DNA of 64,000 bases from Chitinophaga pinensis (GTDB lineage: Bacteria; Bacteroidota; Bacteroidia; UKL13-3): contig CAMBSD010000001.1 of NCBI GenBank assembly GCA_945870425.1, positions 124,001-188,000 on the forward strand, given 5' to 3'. A program made the position numbers and the translations under genes. This document shows, in pieces, positions 56,106-64,000 of the stretch (its first letter is position 1; the number at the start of each line of letters is the position of its first letter). The notes under the pieces were generated by a model, which searched no databases, was not told the DNA's origin, and worked only from the letters and a program-made list of their open reading frames with translations.

Positions 56106-56972
56106 TTAAACAATTTTAGCGGGAGTGAGAACAGATTTACTTATTTCATTTAACACAGTTTGAATATCAATCGCATCTTTATTATCCTTTTCATCTTCTT
56201 CAAAATCCATATCGCTTTCTAATTCGTTTTTCCATTTATCGTAGTAAAAAATATCCCAACTACCTTCGTTATACTCTAAGGCAGTAAGGTTTTCAATCCA
56301 ATCACCACTGTTTAAATAAGTTAAAAATCCTTTGGGAGTTGAAACAACTTTCTTTTGAGGTTGATGAATATGTCCACAAATCACATAATCGAAACCCTTT
56401 TCCGAAGCAATATCAATGGCAGTTTGCTCAAAATCGTCAATAAATTTTATAGCACTCTTCACCCCAGATTTTACTTTTTTAGCAAAAGATAATTTTCCTT
56501 TGCCCATATTTATGGAAAACCAGTTTACCACACTATTCAAAATAATCAGTGTATCGTAACCCACAGCTCCTAATTTTGCTAACCATTTGCTACTTTTCAT
56601 GGTCACATCAAAAACATCCCCATGGAATATCCAAGCTTTTTTACCATCCAACTCAAGCACTAGTTTATTCATCAAATGCAATCTACCCATTTGGAAATTG
56701 GTAAATTTACGCAGCATCTCATCATGATTTCCAGTGAGGTAATACACTTCAGTTCCGTTTGCCATCATTTTAAAAATACGCTGGGCAACTTTCATGTGAC
56801 TATCGGGCCAATAGCTTTTGCTAAATTGCCAAATGTCAATGATATCGCCATTCAACACCAATATTTCCGGATCAATGCTTTTTAAATATTTATTGATGGA
56901 TTTTGCCTGACAGCCATAAGTACCCAGATGAAGATCAGAAATAATTGATACTTTTATTTTCCTTTTGAGCAT
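56106..56972 (-). CDS. LpxH-like metallophosphoesterase (UDP-2,3-diacylglucosamine diphosphatase family)
   Basis: A 288-residue calcineurin-like phosphoesterase with SDLHLGTYGC, NGDIIDIWQF, TGNHDEMLR, FHGDVFDV and CGHIHQP, all metal ligands intact. Family members remove UMP from UDP-2,3-diacylglucosamine in lipid A synthesis; this longer Bacteroidota form could instead act on other nucleotide-lipids. ATG 56972 is preferred to TTG 56987. It is three bases upstream of a MurG-like glycosyltransferase. Confidence 0.87.
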   Translation of the reverse strand: MLKRKIKVSIISDLHLGTYGCQAKSINKYLKSIDPEILVLNGDIIDIWQFSKSYWPDSHMKVAQRIFKMMANGTEVYYLTGNHDEMLRKFTNFQMGRLHLMNKLVLELDGKKAWIFHGDVFDVTMKSSKWLAKLGAVGYDTLIILNSVVNWFSINMGKGKLSFAKKVKSGVKSAIKFIDDFEQTAIDIASEKGFDYVICGHIHQPQKKVVSTPKGFLTYLNSGDWIENLTALEYNEGSWDIFYYDKWKNELESDMDFEEDEKDNKDAIDIQTVLNEISKSVLTPAKIV

Positions 56973-57152
56973 AGGATTTGATTTCAACGAATCAAGGTAA
57001 ACAGCATTTAGAAAAATTTAAATTAAGGTTAAATTTGATTAATGAAATAGCTAATAAATTGTTAAGAATGAGCTCAGAATAAAAATTAAATCATTATATT
57101 TTAGCATTAAGTTTTGATATATTGCCGAAAATCATATTTTTGATTTTACTTA

Positions 57153-57542
57153 ATGATGCAAACTGCCATAACCAAAGACGTGAAGATAACTGTGGAAACA
57201 GCTTATCAAAATAATACACATCCTAATTATATAGGTGAGCATATGTTTGCCTATCGCATAACAATCGAAAACCAAAGTGATTATACAGTGAAATTACTTC
57301 GCAGGCATTGGTATATAGCAGATTCGGTTCATGGTACAACAGAGGTTGAAGGTGAAGGTGTGGTGGGTCAACAACCCGTTTTAGAACCAGGCGAAACACA
57401 TCAATATGTCTCTGGCTGCGCCATTAAATCTGACATTGGGAAAATGTATGGAACTTACTTGATGGAGAGATGCATTGACGGTCAATTTTTCGAAGTAAAA
57501 ATTCCAGAATTCCTACTCGTTGCCCCTTTTTACAACAATTAA
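57153..57542 (+). CDS. apaG: ApaG family protein (Co2+/Mg2+ efflux-associated)
   Basis: A 129-residue Ig-like fold protein of the ApaG/DUF525 family. TVKLLRRHWYIAD is followed by the acidic and glycine features EGEGVVGQQPVLEPGE and the pattern YVSGCAIKSDIGKMYGTY. The family has been linked to divalent-cation resistance and to a role beside ApaH in E. coli, but the biochemical role is unsettled. Monocistronic by spacing. Confidence 0.93.
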   Translation: MMQTAITKDVKITVETAYQNNTHPNYIGEHMFAYRITIENQSDYTVKLLRRHWYIADSVHGTTEVEGEGVVGQQPVLEPGETHQYVSGCAIKSDIGKMYGTYLMERCIDGQFFEVKIPEFLLVAPFYNN

Positions 57543-57623
57543 GGCAACTTCACGCTACATCAACATATTATTAAGCCCTTGAATTAATTTGATATTGTCG
57601 TATGTTTGGAGGCATATAATTTT

Positions 57624-59135
57624 ATGTTGTCAATAAGAAAACTAAGCATTTGTATATTTATCATTTTTGCTGTTGTTGCTTGTAAAAAAGGTTTCAATGG
57701 TGAAAAAACACCTCAAAGTCCTCCAAATACTTTTATGGCGGTTGATTCTATTCATAGAGTTGGAGTAGACAGGCTTACTACAAGAGTAGTAGCCAATTGG
57801 TGGGGAACATCAGAGGTTGGTTTTGTTGTTGGCTATGAAGTATCCGTTGATAGCATGAAAACTTGGCAATATACCACCCGTCAGGACAGCGCGATTCTTT
57901 TGAATATTCCTCTAGGTAGCGATTCTGCAGATATACATATTTTTGTAAGGGCAGTTGACAACCTAGGACTAAAAGATCCGAGCCCTGCATCTACCCTATA
58001 CCCTATCAAAAATTCCGCACCTAGTGTTAAATTTATATATGCTGCATCAGTGGGTGGTTCATTAACACAAAACCCAACCATTGCCTTTCCAGTATTGAAA
58101 TACAATTTCCAAGGAAATGACCCAGACGGAAGTGGCGATATTTATCAATATGAATTGTATTTGAACGATACCAATGCAAGTCCTTACATTTTAAATGCAG
58201 GTACATCTAGCATCACAATACAAGGCGTAAAATTAGATTCATTAACAAGTACCACAGAGTGCTTGGTTTTTGTGGGTAGTAATAACAAAGCATTAAGCAT
58301 AAGAGCGCAAGGCTTAAAACTAAATACTTCAAATACCATATACATCAGGGCAGTTGATAAGGCATTAGCCAAGTCTCAGCTAATGGCCTCAAACCCTATT
58401 TATGTTAAAAGACCTGTTTCTGATATCCTTTTAGTGAATGCTTATTCGGGAGGAAACTTAAGTGTTACTAATTTTTATTCGACACGTGCCGTCAACCAAG
58501 GCTTTTCAAAATTTGACACCTTATTGCTAACCGAATTGGATGGAACAAATTACACCCAATTAGCACCTGATTTGTTGACACAATCCCGTACCTTTAGTTT
58601 ATTTAAAAAGATAATTTGGTTCAGCGATAATGCTCAGCTTTCGCTAAGCGTTGGTCAACAAAGCACCAAAGATTTTTTTGATAACAATGGCAAAATATTC
58701 ATGGCATTAGACATTACTTCTAGCTTTGATGCGCAATCAAATTTATTAGACTTCACTCCTGCTCAAAGCTTGGTTTCATTGCCAACGGGAGACCAATTCA
58801 AAATTGCAAACAACTCAATTGTTAAACCATTATACAGCAATTGGCCAACATTAAAAACCAATGCTTCTATTAACCGACCAAGACCTTTTACCATTCCGAA
58901 TAACTCTGCTTCTTCGAGCTATCAATTCGATTCATTGTACACAGGGAATTTGTTTGTTACCTATCCTAGTAATATCTGGACAGGCACATCTTCTATCATG
59001 TCCATTAGAAGGAAAACGGGAGGTAAGGCCAATTTCATTTTCACTACCTTACCTATTCAAAGCTTGGATGGTAATAACAATATCGACTCATTATTCAATA
59101 AAGTTTTAATTAGTGAGTTAGAATTTAACAAGTGA
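57624..59135 (+). CDS. Lipoprotein with FN3-like modules, function unknown
   Basis: A 503-residue predicted lipoprotein. The signal sequence with lipobox FAVVAC ends about residue 21; the start is set at ATG 57624, as the TTG at 57606 adds six residues. Two Ig/FN3-like segments (about 40-120 and 125-250) are followed by a C-terminal domain (about 255-500) that resembles carbohydrate-/trypsin-free outer-membrane proteins but matches no family I can name. It overlaps purN by four bases (GTGA). Confidence 0.75.
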   Translation: MLSIRKLSICIFIIFAVVACKKGFNGEKTPQSPPNTFMAVDSIHRVGVDRLTTRVVANWWGTSEVGFVVGYEVSVDSMKTWQYTTRQDSAILLNIPLGSDSADIHIFVRAVDNLGLKDPSPASTLYPIKNSAPSVKFIYAASVGGSLTQNPTIAFPVLKYNFQGNDPDGSGDIYQYELYLNDTNASPYILNAGTSSITIQGVKLDSLTSTTECLVFVGSNNKALSIRAQGLKLNTSNTIYIRAVDKALAKSQLMASNPIYVKRPVSDILLVNAYSGGNLSVTNFYSTRAVNQGFSKFDTLLLTELDGTNYTQLAPDLLTQSRTFSLFKKIIWFSDNAQLSLSVGQQSTKDFFDNNGKIFMALDITSSFDAQSNLLDFTPAQSLVSLPTGDQFKIANNSIVKPLYSNWPTLKTNASINRPRPFTIPNNSASSSYQFDSLYTGNLFVTYPSNIWTGTSSIMSIRRKTGGKANFIFTTLPIQSLDGNNNIDSLFNKVLISELEFNK

Positions 59136-59707
59136 AAAATATAATCCTTTTCGCATCGGGCAATGGCAGCAATGCTGAAAACATTTGCAAATACTTCCAA
59201 CATAACAGTCAAATAAAAGTGGTTGCCCTTATTTGTAACAAAGAAGGTGCAGGTGTTTTTGAAAGGGTTAAACCTTTTGGTATTCCAACCCATTTGGTAA
59301 GCAAAAAACAATTACAAGACGAACAATATTTCTTAAAATTACTTGAGCCATATAAAGCTGATTTATTGGTATTGGCAGGTTGGTTGCTATTGGTGCCACC
59401 ATATCTTGTAAATCATTATGAGCAGAAAATAGTGAACGTGCATCCATCCTTACTACCCAAATTTGGTGGCAAAGGCATGTATGGTCACCATGTGCATGAA
59501 GCGGTAAAAGAGGCTAGCGAATCTGAAACGGGAATTAGCATACATTGGGTAAACCAACATTTTGATGAAGGTAAAATTATTTTTCAAGCAAAAACCCAAA
59601 TAAGTGCAGAAGATAATGTTGAGGAAATAGCTAAGAAAATTGGAGTCTTAGAAATGGCAAATTTTCCAAAGGTGATAGAAACTATATTAACAAAAAACGG
59701 GAGCTAA
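59132..59707 (+). CDS. purN: Phosphoribosylglycinamide formyltransferase
   Basis: A 191-residue enzyme of the third step of purine synthesis that formylates GAR with 10-formyl-THF. The start has the phosphate loop FASGNGSNAENICKYF and the catalytic region VNVHPSLLPKFGGKGMYG, with HHVHEAV and SETGISIHWVNQHFDEG completing the folate site. GTG 59132 overlaps the preceding stop, and its TAA stop lies inside the loop of a terminator hairpin. Confidence 0.96.
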   Translation: MKNIILFASGNGSNAENICKYFQHNSQIKVVALICNKEGAGVFERVKPFGIPTHLVSKKQLQDEQYFLKLLEPYKADLLVLAGWLLLVPPYLVNHYEQKIVNVHPSLLPKFGGKGMYGHHVHEAVKEASESETGISIHWVNQHFDEGKIIFQAKTQISAEDNVEEIAKKIGVLEMANFPKVIETILTKNGS

Positions 59708-59722
59708 ACTCCCGTTTTTTTA
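59697..59722 (+). terminator. Terminator overlapping the purN stop
   Basis: Stem ACGGGAG/CTCCCGT with the stop codon TAA in the loop, followed by a run of T. Translation termination at this stop would keep the hairpin covered until the ribosome leaves. Confidence 0.9.
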
Positions 59723-59740
59723 TTATACTTCTTTCATAAT

Positions 59741-59834
59741 TGATCGTCTTTGCGAATCCCGATAATCGGGATGAAGCAATCTCTTTATAGATAAGATGGC
59801 TTCGTCCCGTTCGAACGGGACGCCATGACGACCA
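59741..59834. repeat. Nested inverted-repeat element
   Basis: Arm 59745-59781 (CGTCTTTGCGA...GAAGCAATC) pairs with arm 59795-59830 (GATGGCTTCG...CATGACG). Each arm holds its own inner palindrome (ATCCCGATAATCGGGAT; TCCCGTTCGAACGGGA). The outer sequence resembles the widespread CGTCATTGCGAGG...GAAGCAATC intergenic repeats, recalled from other genomes. Confidence 0.7.
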
Positions 59835-59877
59835 AACGATGTTCTACTGCAGTATGAAAGTGGTCTATTTATCAATG

Positions 59878-62144
59878 TTATTTGGCTTCTTTGGCTTGTG
59901 CATCTACCACCGCAATGCTCACCATATTTACAATCTCTCGAACGCTGCTGCCTAATTGCAATACATGAGCTGATTTTTTCAAACCCAATAGTACAGGACC
60001 TACCGCTTCTGCTGACCCTAATTCTTGCAACAGTTTATATGCAATATTACCTGCTGAAAGTTTAGGAAAAATGAAAGTATTTACTGGGTCACCACACAAC
60101 TCACTGAATGGAAAATTCTCTCGCAAAAGCTTTTGGTTAAGTGCGATATTGGCTTGTATATCTCCATCAACTACCATAGATGGAAAACGTTCCTTTAAAA
60201 TATTCCTTACAGATGCCATTTTAGTTGGCGTTTCTCCATGTGCAGAGCCAAAGTTTGAATACGATAACAAAGCGATACGAGGATTTAAATTAAAATTTTT
60301 TACGGCATTATAAGTAAGCGTTGTAATATCTACCAAGTCGTTAATTGTTGGATTGATATTAACCGTGGTATCAGAGAAAAACAAAGGACCTTTATTGCTA
60401 AGCATAATATACATACCCGCAACTTTGCTTATGCCATCTTGCTTACCAAAAATCTGAAGAGCAGGTTTAATGGTACTCGGATAGTTCTTTGTCAAACCCG
60501 AAATAACAGCGTCCGCTTCACCAAACTCAACCATCATAGGTGCAAAATAATGTCTGTCACGCATGATTTTCTTAGCTTCATGAAGTGTAACACCTCGTCT
60601 CAATCTTTTTTGGAAGAACCACTCTGCATATTGGTTCATTTTTTCCTCTTCCTCTCTTGGATCGATTATTTGAACACCATCTAAGCTAATGTTATTCTCA
60701 TTAATTATTTTTTGAATCTTCTCTTTGTTTCCAAGCAAAATTGGAATGGCAATGCCATCATCTTTTACAATTTGGGCAGAGCGTAATATCTTATAATTAT
60801 CCGCGCTTCTGAAAACACCACACGCTTGGGATTCTCGCGGGCTTTATTACCTATAGCAGATAAGAAATTACTTTCTTTACCCAATCTTGCCATCAACTTA
60901 TTGTTGTATGCTTCCCAATCAGTAATTTGTATCCTTGCAACTCCCGAATCCATGGCAGCTTTGGCCACAGCGGGCGAAACCGTTGTAATCAAACGTGGGT
61001 CTAATGGTTTTGGAATAATGTATGTTTTACCAAAGGTTACATTCTTTTCATTATAAGCCAAGTTCACAATTTCAGGAACTTGTTTTTTTGCCAATTCGGC
61101 CAAAGCACGAACGGCCGCAATTTTCATTTCCTCATTAATTTTGGTGGCACGCACATCCAAGGCCCCTCTGAATATATACGGAAAGCCAAGCACATTGTTC
61201 ACCTGATTAGGATAATCACTGCGACCTGTTGCTATGATCATGTCTTTGCGAGAAGAAACAGCCAATTCATATTCTATTTCTGGATTAGGATTAGCCAACG
61301 CAAACACAACACAATCTTTGGCCATGCTTTGCAACATAGCAGGTGTCACTACATCGGCTTTAGATAGCCCTACAAACACATCCGCACCTTCCATAGCATC
61401 TTCAAGGGTATGAATATCCATTGTGGTGGCAAATTGTTTTTTGGTTTCATCAAGGTTTGGAGAATCCACCCTAATAACCCCTTTACTATCACACATGATG
61501 ATATTTGCTTGCTTCACTCCCAGTGATATCATCAACTTGGCACAACTAATGGCTGCAGCACCTGCACCATTGTAAATCACCTTTACTTCATCAATTTTCT
61601 TATTGACAAGCTCCAATGAATTGAGTAAAGCAGCACCTGTGATAATGGCAGTACCATGTTGGTCATCGTGCATAATAGGAATATCAAGCTCTTCCTTCAA
61701 TCTGCGTTCTATTTCAAAACACTCAGGGGCTTTGATATCTTCAAGGTTTATTCCCCCAAATGTGGGGCTGATGTTTTTAACGGTATTGATAAATTCATCT
61801 ACATTTTTGGTGTTTATTTCAATATCAAATACATCAATATCTGCAAAGATTTTAAACAACAAACCTTTACCTTCCATCACGGGCTTAGAGGCCAATGGGC
61901 CAATATCTCCAAGGCCTAACACGGCAGTACCATTGGATATAACCGCCACCAAATTGCCTTTGGCTGTGTATTTATAAACGTCTGAAGGCTCTTTAGCTAT
62001 TTCTAAACAAGGCTCTGCTACCCCTGGTGAGTAGGCCAAACTTAAGTCTCTCTTTGTATTGGTAGGCTTTGTAGGCACTACCTGGATTTTTCCAGCAGGA
62101 AATTTACTATGGTATTTTAATGCGTCTTCTTTAAGTGTTGACAT
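59878..62144 (-). pseudogene. maeB: NADP-dependent malic enzyme (MaeB), frameshifted
   Basis: Oxidative decarboxylation of malate to pyruvate by the N-terminal malic and NAD-binding domains, plus a C-terminal phosphotransacetylase-like domain. The reading frame breaks near 60802-60806: the first part (up to [10 protein letters not shown]) continues out of frame to a stop at 60765, while the frame with [25 protein letters not shown] and the rest of the acetyltransferase domain runs to 59878. The order GAAGCGCGGAT has two extra bases (a CG doublet) over the expected GAAGC.GAT. Catalytic motifs in the first half ([22 protein letters not shown]) are intact, so either a recent real mutation or a sequencing error is possible. 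Start ATG 62144. Confidence 0.85.
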
Positions 62145-62509
62145 GGCTAATTCTTTCTTTGGCAAGTTTAAAACTAAATCAGCTTATTTTATATGAATTC
62201 TCTCATTTATATGCAGGCATTGACAACAAACACAAAACGAAGGGTTTAGATAAATTAAAATGCAATGGCAGATTGGGGGCTCTATTTTATTCTGTACAAT
62301 TTCCTATGCTGGCGCAAGCGTTGTGCGCTGGTATAGCGTAGTTCGCTTGTGCCTTCTAATCATTTTTTATAGACAAATTTATTAAAATATAACTTTGTAA
62401 AACAGAAATAACGTTCTAGCACTTTGCTGTTTGAACACGCCACAGGCGTGCACAAGCCCTAGGGCTAAATGCGTGTTAATAAGCCAAAATTTACAAATTA
62501 AATCTCGAA
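62145..62509. other. Intergenic region with several palindromes
   Basis: No gene. A ten-base arm GGCGCAAGCG (62311-62320) pairs with CGCTTGTGCC (62344-62353) at nine positions. Further on CACGCC/GGCGTG (62436-62450), AGCCCTAGGGCT (62455-62466) and AACACGC/GCGTGTT (62434-62440 with 62471-62477) overlap and offer alternative pairings. They look like members of dispersed palindromic repeat families. Confidence 0.7.
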
Positions 62510-63274
62510 TTAAGCCCCCAACCAAGCCTTAAAATCGGGGGCTCTTTCTCTACTTACAATTAACTCATCTGCATATTTTGGAGTAACATCTATTTTTAGT
62601 TTTCCATTGAAATAGGTATGGACTGAATTGATGGATTGTAAGGAAGCAAATACTTGACGATTTAGTCTAAAAAATAACTTGGGGTTAAGCAATGCATCAA
62701 GGTCATCCAAAGTATAATCAACCACATATTTATTACCCGCATGAGTCAATAAATAGGTGAGTTTATCTTGAGAAAGGAAATAAGCAATTTCGTTTTCAGA
62801 GACTGATACCAGCTTCTGTCCACTCTTTACCAAAAAGCGATCTTTAAAAGATTCAACTTGTGGCATTTGAATATTGGCAAGTAGGTTTTTTATGTTTATC
62901 TCTAAATCATTTTGTTGTGGTCTAAAACTTCTGAATTTTTCAAATGCTTTTTTCAACTCATCCTTATCAATGGGTTTTAGCAAATAGTCAAGGCTGTTTA
63001 CCTTAAACGCCTTCAATGCAAATTCATCATAAGCGGTTGTAAAAACCACAGGGCATTTCAATTGCACCCGATTAAAAATTTCAAAACTCTGTCCATCTGC
63101 CAATTCTATATCCATCAAAGCCAAATCAGCATTTGGATGTAATTTGATAAGTTCAACTGAAGATTCAATACTATCAGCAGTGCCCAATATCTCTATGCTT
63201 GATTCAACTTCTATGACAAGTTTCTTTATCCTATTTAGAGCTGGAATTTCGTCTTCAATAATTAGTATTTTCAT
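62510..63274 (-). CDS. LytTR-type response regulator
   Basis: A 254-residue two-component regulator. Receiver domain 1-120: acidic pocket IEDEIPA, phospho-acceptor Asp in LALMDIELADG, TTAYDEFALKAF and Lys in YLLKPIDKDEL. The C-terminal LytTR DNA-binding domain (about 145-254) has FLSQDKLTYLLT, YTLDDLDALLNPKLFFRLNR and a final ERAPDF. Target genes are not visible here. It lies 13 bases after its probable kinase on the same strand. Confidence 0.94.
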   Translation of the reverse strand: MKILIIEDEIPALNRIKKLVIEVESSIEILGTADSIESSVELIKLHPNADLALMDIELADGQSFEIFNRVQLKCPVVFTTAYDEFALKAFKVNSLDYLLKPIDKDELKKAFEKFRSFRPQQNDLEINIKNLLANIQMPQVESFKDRFLVKSGQKLVSVSENEIAYFLSQDKLTYLLTHAGNKYVVDYTLDDLDALLNPKLFFRLNRQVFASLQSINSVHTYFNGKLKIDVTPKYADELIVSRERAPDFKAWLGA

Positions 63275-63287
63275 TCTTGAATTTTAT

Positions 63288-64000
63288 TTATATCAGTGGA
63301 ACTTTTACACTAAACTCAGTTTCGGTTTTTTCAATAATTACTTCTTTTTTACTCAAATAATCATACCTGCTAATGATATTATTTAAACCAATTCCACTGC
63401 TCTCACCTACCAGAATCTTGGGTTGAAGATTGTTCTTTACAAATACATATCCATCCAAACAACCAATACATATTTGTAACGGTTTGCTCAGTGAAATAAC
63501 ATTATGCTTAATGCAATTTTCAATTAGCATTTGTAGGGTTAAAGTTGGAATGCTAAAGCCTAAACAATCAGCATTCACTATAATTTCAGTTCTTAAATTA
63601 TCACCAAACCTAATTTTGTTTAAGTAGATGTAAGACTTAATAAAATCCAACTCCTCATTTAGCAAAACAGTTTCTTTATCTTTATTTGCTAATACATACC
63701 TATACACACTAGAAAGTTTCTGCACAAAATCAGTGGCTGTCTTTGGGTTTTCCTCAATCAAACTTGACAGTGTATTCAAGCAATTAAACAAAAAGTGAGG
63801 ATTGATTTGATTCTTTAAGGCTTCAAACTCAGCAGCTATATTATTGCGTTTTAGTTCTTCCTTTTCTGTTAATGTTTTTCGCCAATGGTTAAAGAATTCA
63901 ATGGATATATAAATACTATTTACAAGCAGTGTAATGACTATTGCAACAATTAAAAAAATTAAATTTTCTTTATCATTCATGCTGCATTTAAACCCATTGA
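63288..64000 (-). CDS. LytS/YehU-type sensor histidine kinase, 5' end beyond window
   Basis: Kinase with at least one membrane helix visible (LIFLIVAIVITLLVNSIYIS), the His_kinase box FEALKNQINPHFLFNCLNTL with the phospho-acceptor His, and a HATPase-like end (IPTLTLQMLIENCIKHN; SSGIGLNNIISRYDYL). The frame stays open past ATG 63980 to the window edge, and relatives have several more helices, so the N-terminus is most likely outside. It is paired with the LytTR regulator 13 bases downstream; the signal it senses is unknown. Confidence 0.9.
   Translation of the reverse strand, partial: NGFKCSMNDKENLIFLIVAIVITLLVNSIYISIEFFNHWRKTLTEKEELKRNNIAAEFEALKNQINPHFLFNCLNTLSSLIEENPKTATDFVQKLSSVYRYVLANKDKETVLLNEELDFIKSYIYLNKIRFGDNLRTEIIVNADCLGFSIPTLTLQMLIENCIKHNVISLSKPLQICIGCLDGYVFVKNNLQPKILVGESSGIGLNNIISRYDYLSKKEVIIEKTETEFSVKVPLI

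Noticed and set aside
59878-62165. Two separate genes, a malic enzyme and a phosphate acetyltransferase-like protein
   Set aside because: Both parts are consecutive pieces of one MaeB family protein and the missing codons between them ([16 protein letters not shown]) are present in the other frame, so it is one frameshifted gene.
1-64000. CRISPR arrays, rRNA genes, complete insertion sequences or integrases
   Set aside because: No regularly spaced repeats, rRNA signatures, transposase or tyrosine/serine recombinase frames were found on either strand.

Overview
The window reads as a chromosome segment of a Bacteroidota bacterium, probably an environmental lineage near Chitinophagales/Sphingobacteriales (lineage inferred from gene content, not from a tree). 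It is AT-rich and gene-dense. It carries type IX secretion (T9SS) parts and cargo (PorZ, a 1673-residue adhesin with a C-terminal sorting domain), a TonB-dependent receptor with a CarboxypepD_reg-like N-terminus, a DUF2723/GT117 membrane glycosyltransferase, a DUF6428 protein beside ArsR, and a small PID-CTERM-like protein. No rRNA, tRNA, CRISPR array, complete IS or integrase was found. One tmRNA is present.

Layout. 1-6851 (+): the end of a surface-polysaccharide cluster (flippase, Wzy-like polymerase, three glycosyltransferases, one methyltransferase), closed by a 63-residue PID-CTERM-like protein, which suggests an exosortase-linked locus continuing upstream. 6924-14631: ilvE on the minus strand, then the + genes hypothetical-rdgB-porZ-recO, rmuC and an MDR oxidoreductase. 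14781-21987 (-): a DUF2158 protein, a secreted endonuclease I and the large adhesin. 22294-29424: tandem membrane zinc-ribbon paralogues, a 2OG-Fe(II) oxygenase, mfd and a CNNM/CorC-type membrane protein. 30214-34894 (+): GT117, rlmB and a cyclase-family hydrolase. 35352-37995 (+): an arsenic operon (arsR, DUF6428, ACR3, metallophosphoesterase) with a palindromic operator candidate at the arsR start. 38081-44589: CoA transferase, prfB with programmed +1 frameshift, DUF1223-like protein, M1 aminopeptidase and a lone biotin carrier protein.

44676-48491 is the most unusual region. The tmRNA gene (tag GESNFAMAA) is followed by two further copies of its 3' end. The second and third copies are identical over 55 bp and bracket a roughly 3 kb AT-rich unit carrying a trypsin-like/TPR lipoprotein and a divergent HGSNAT-like membrane acyltransferase. 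This looks like a small integrase-less island, or tandem island remnants, at the ssrA attachment site. Several intergenic gaps elsewhere hold dispersed palindromic repeats, one family recurring near 34.9, 45.3 and 48.3 kb.

48492-64000 is mostly housekeeping: fadD, MarR-YceI, a TonB-dependent receptor, rpe, a GT/LpxH-like pair, apaG, a lipoprotein, purN, a malic enzyme gene (maeB) broken by a two-base insertion, and a LytTR regulator with its LytS-type kinase, the latter running off the window end.
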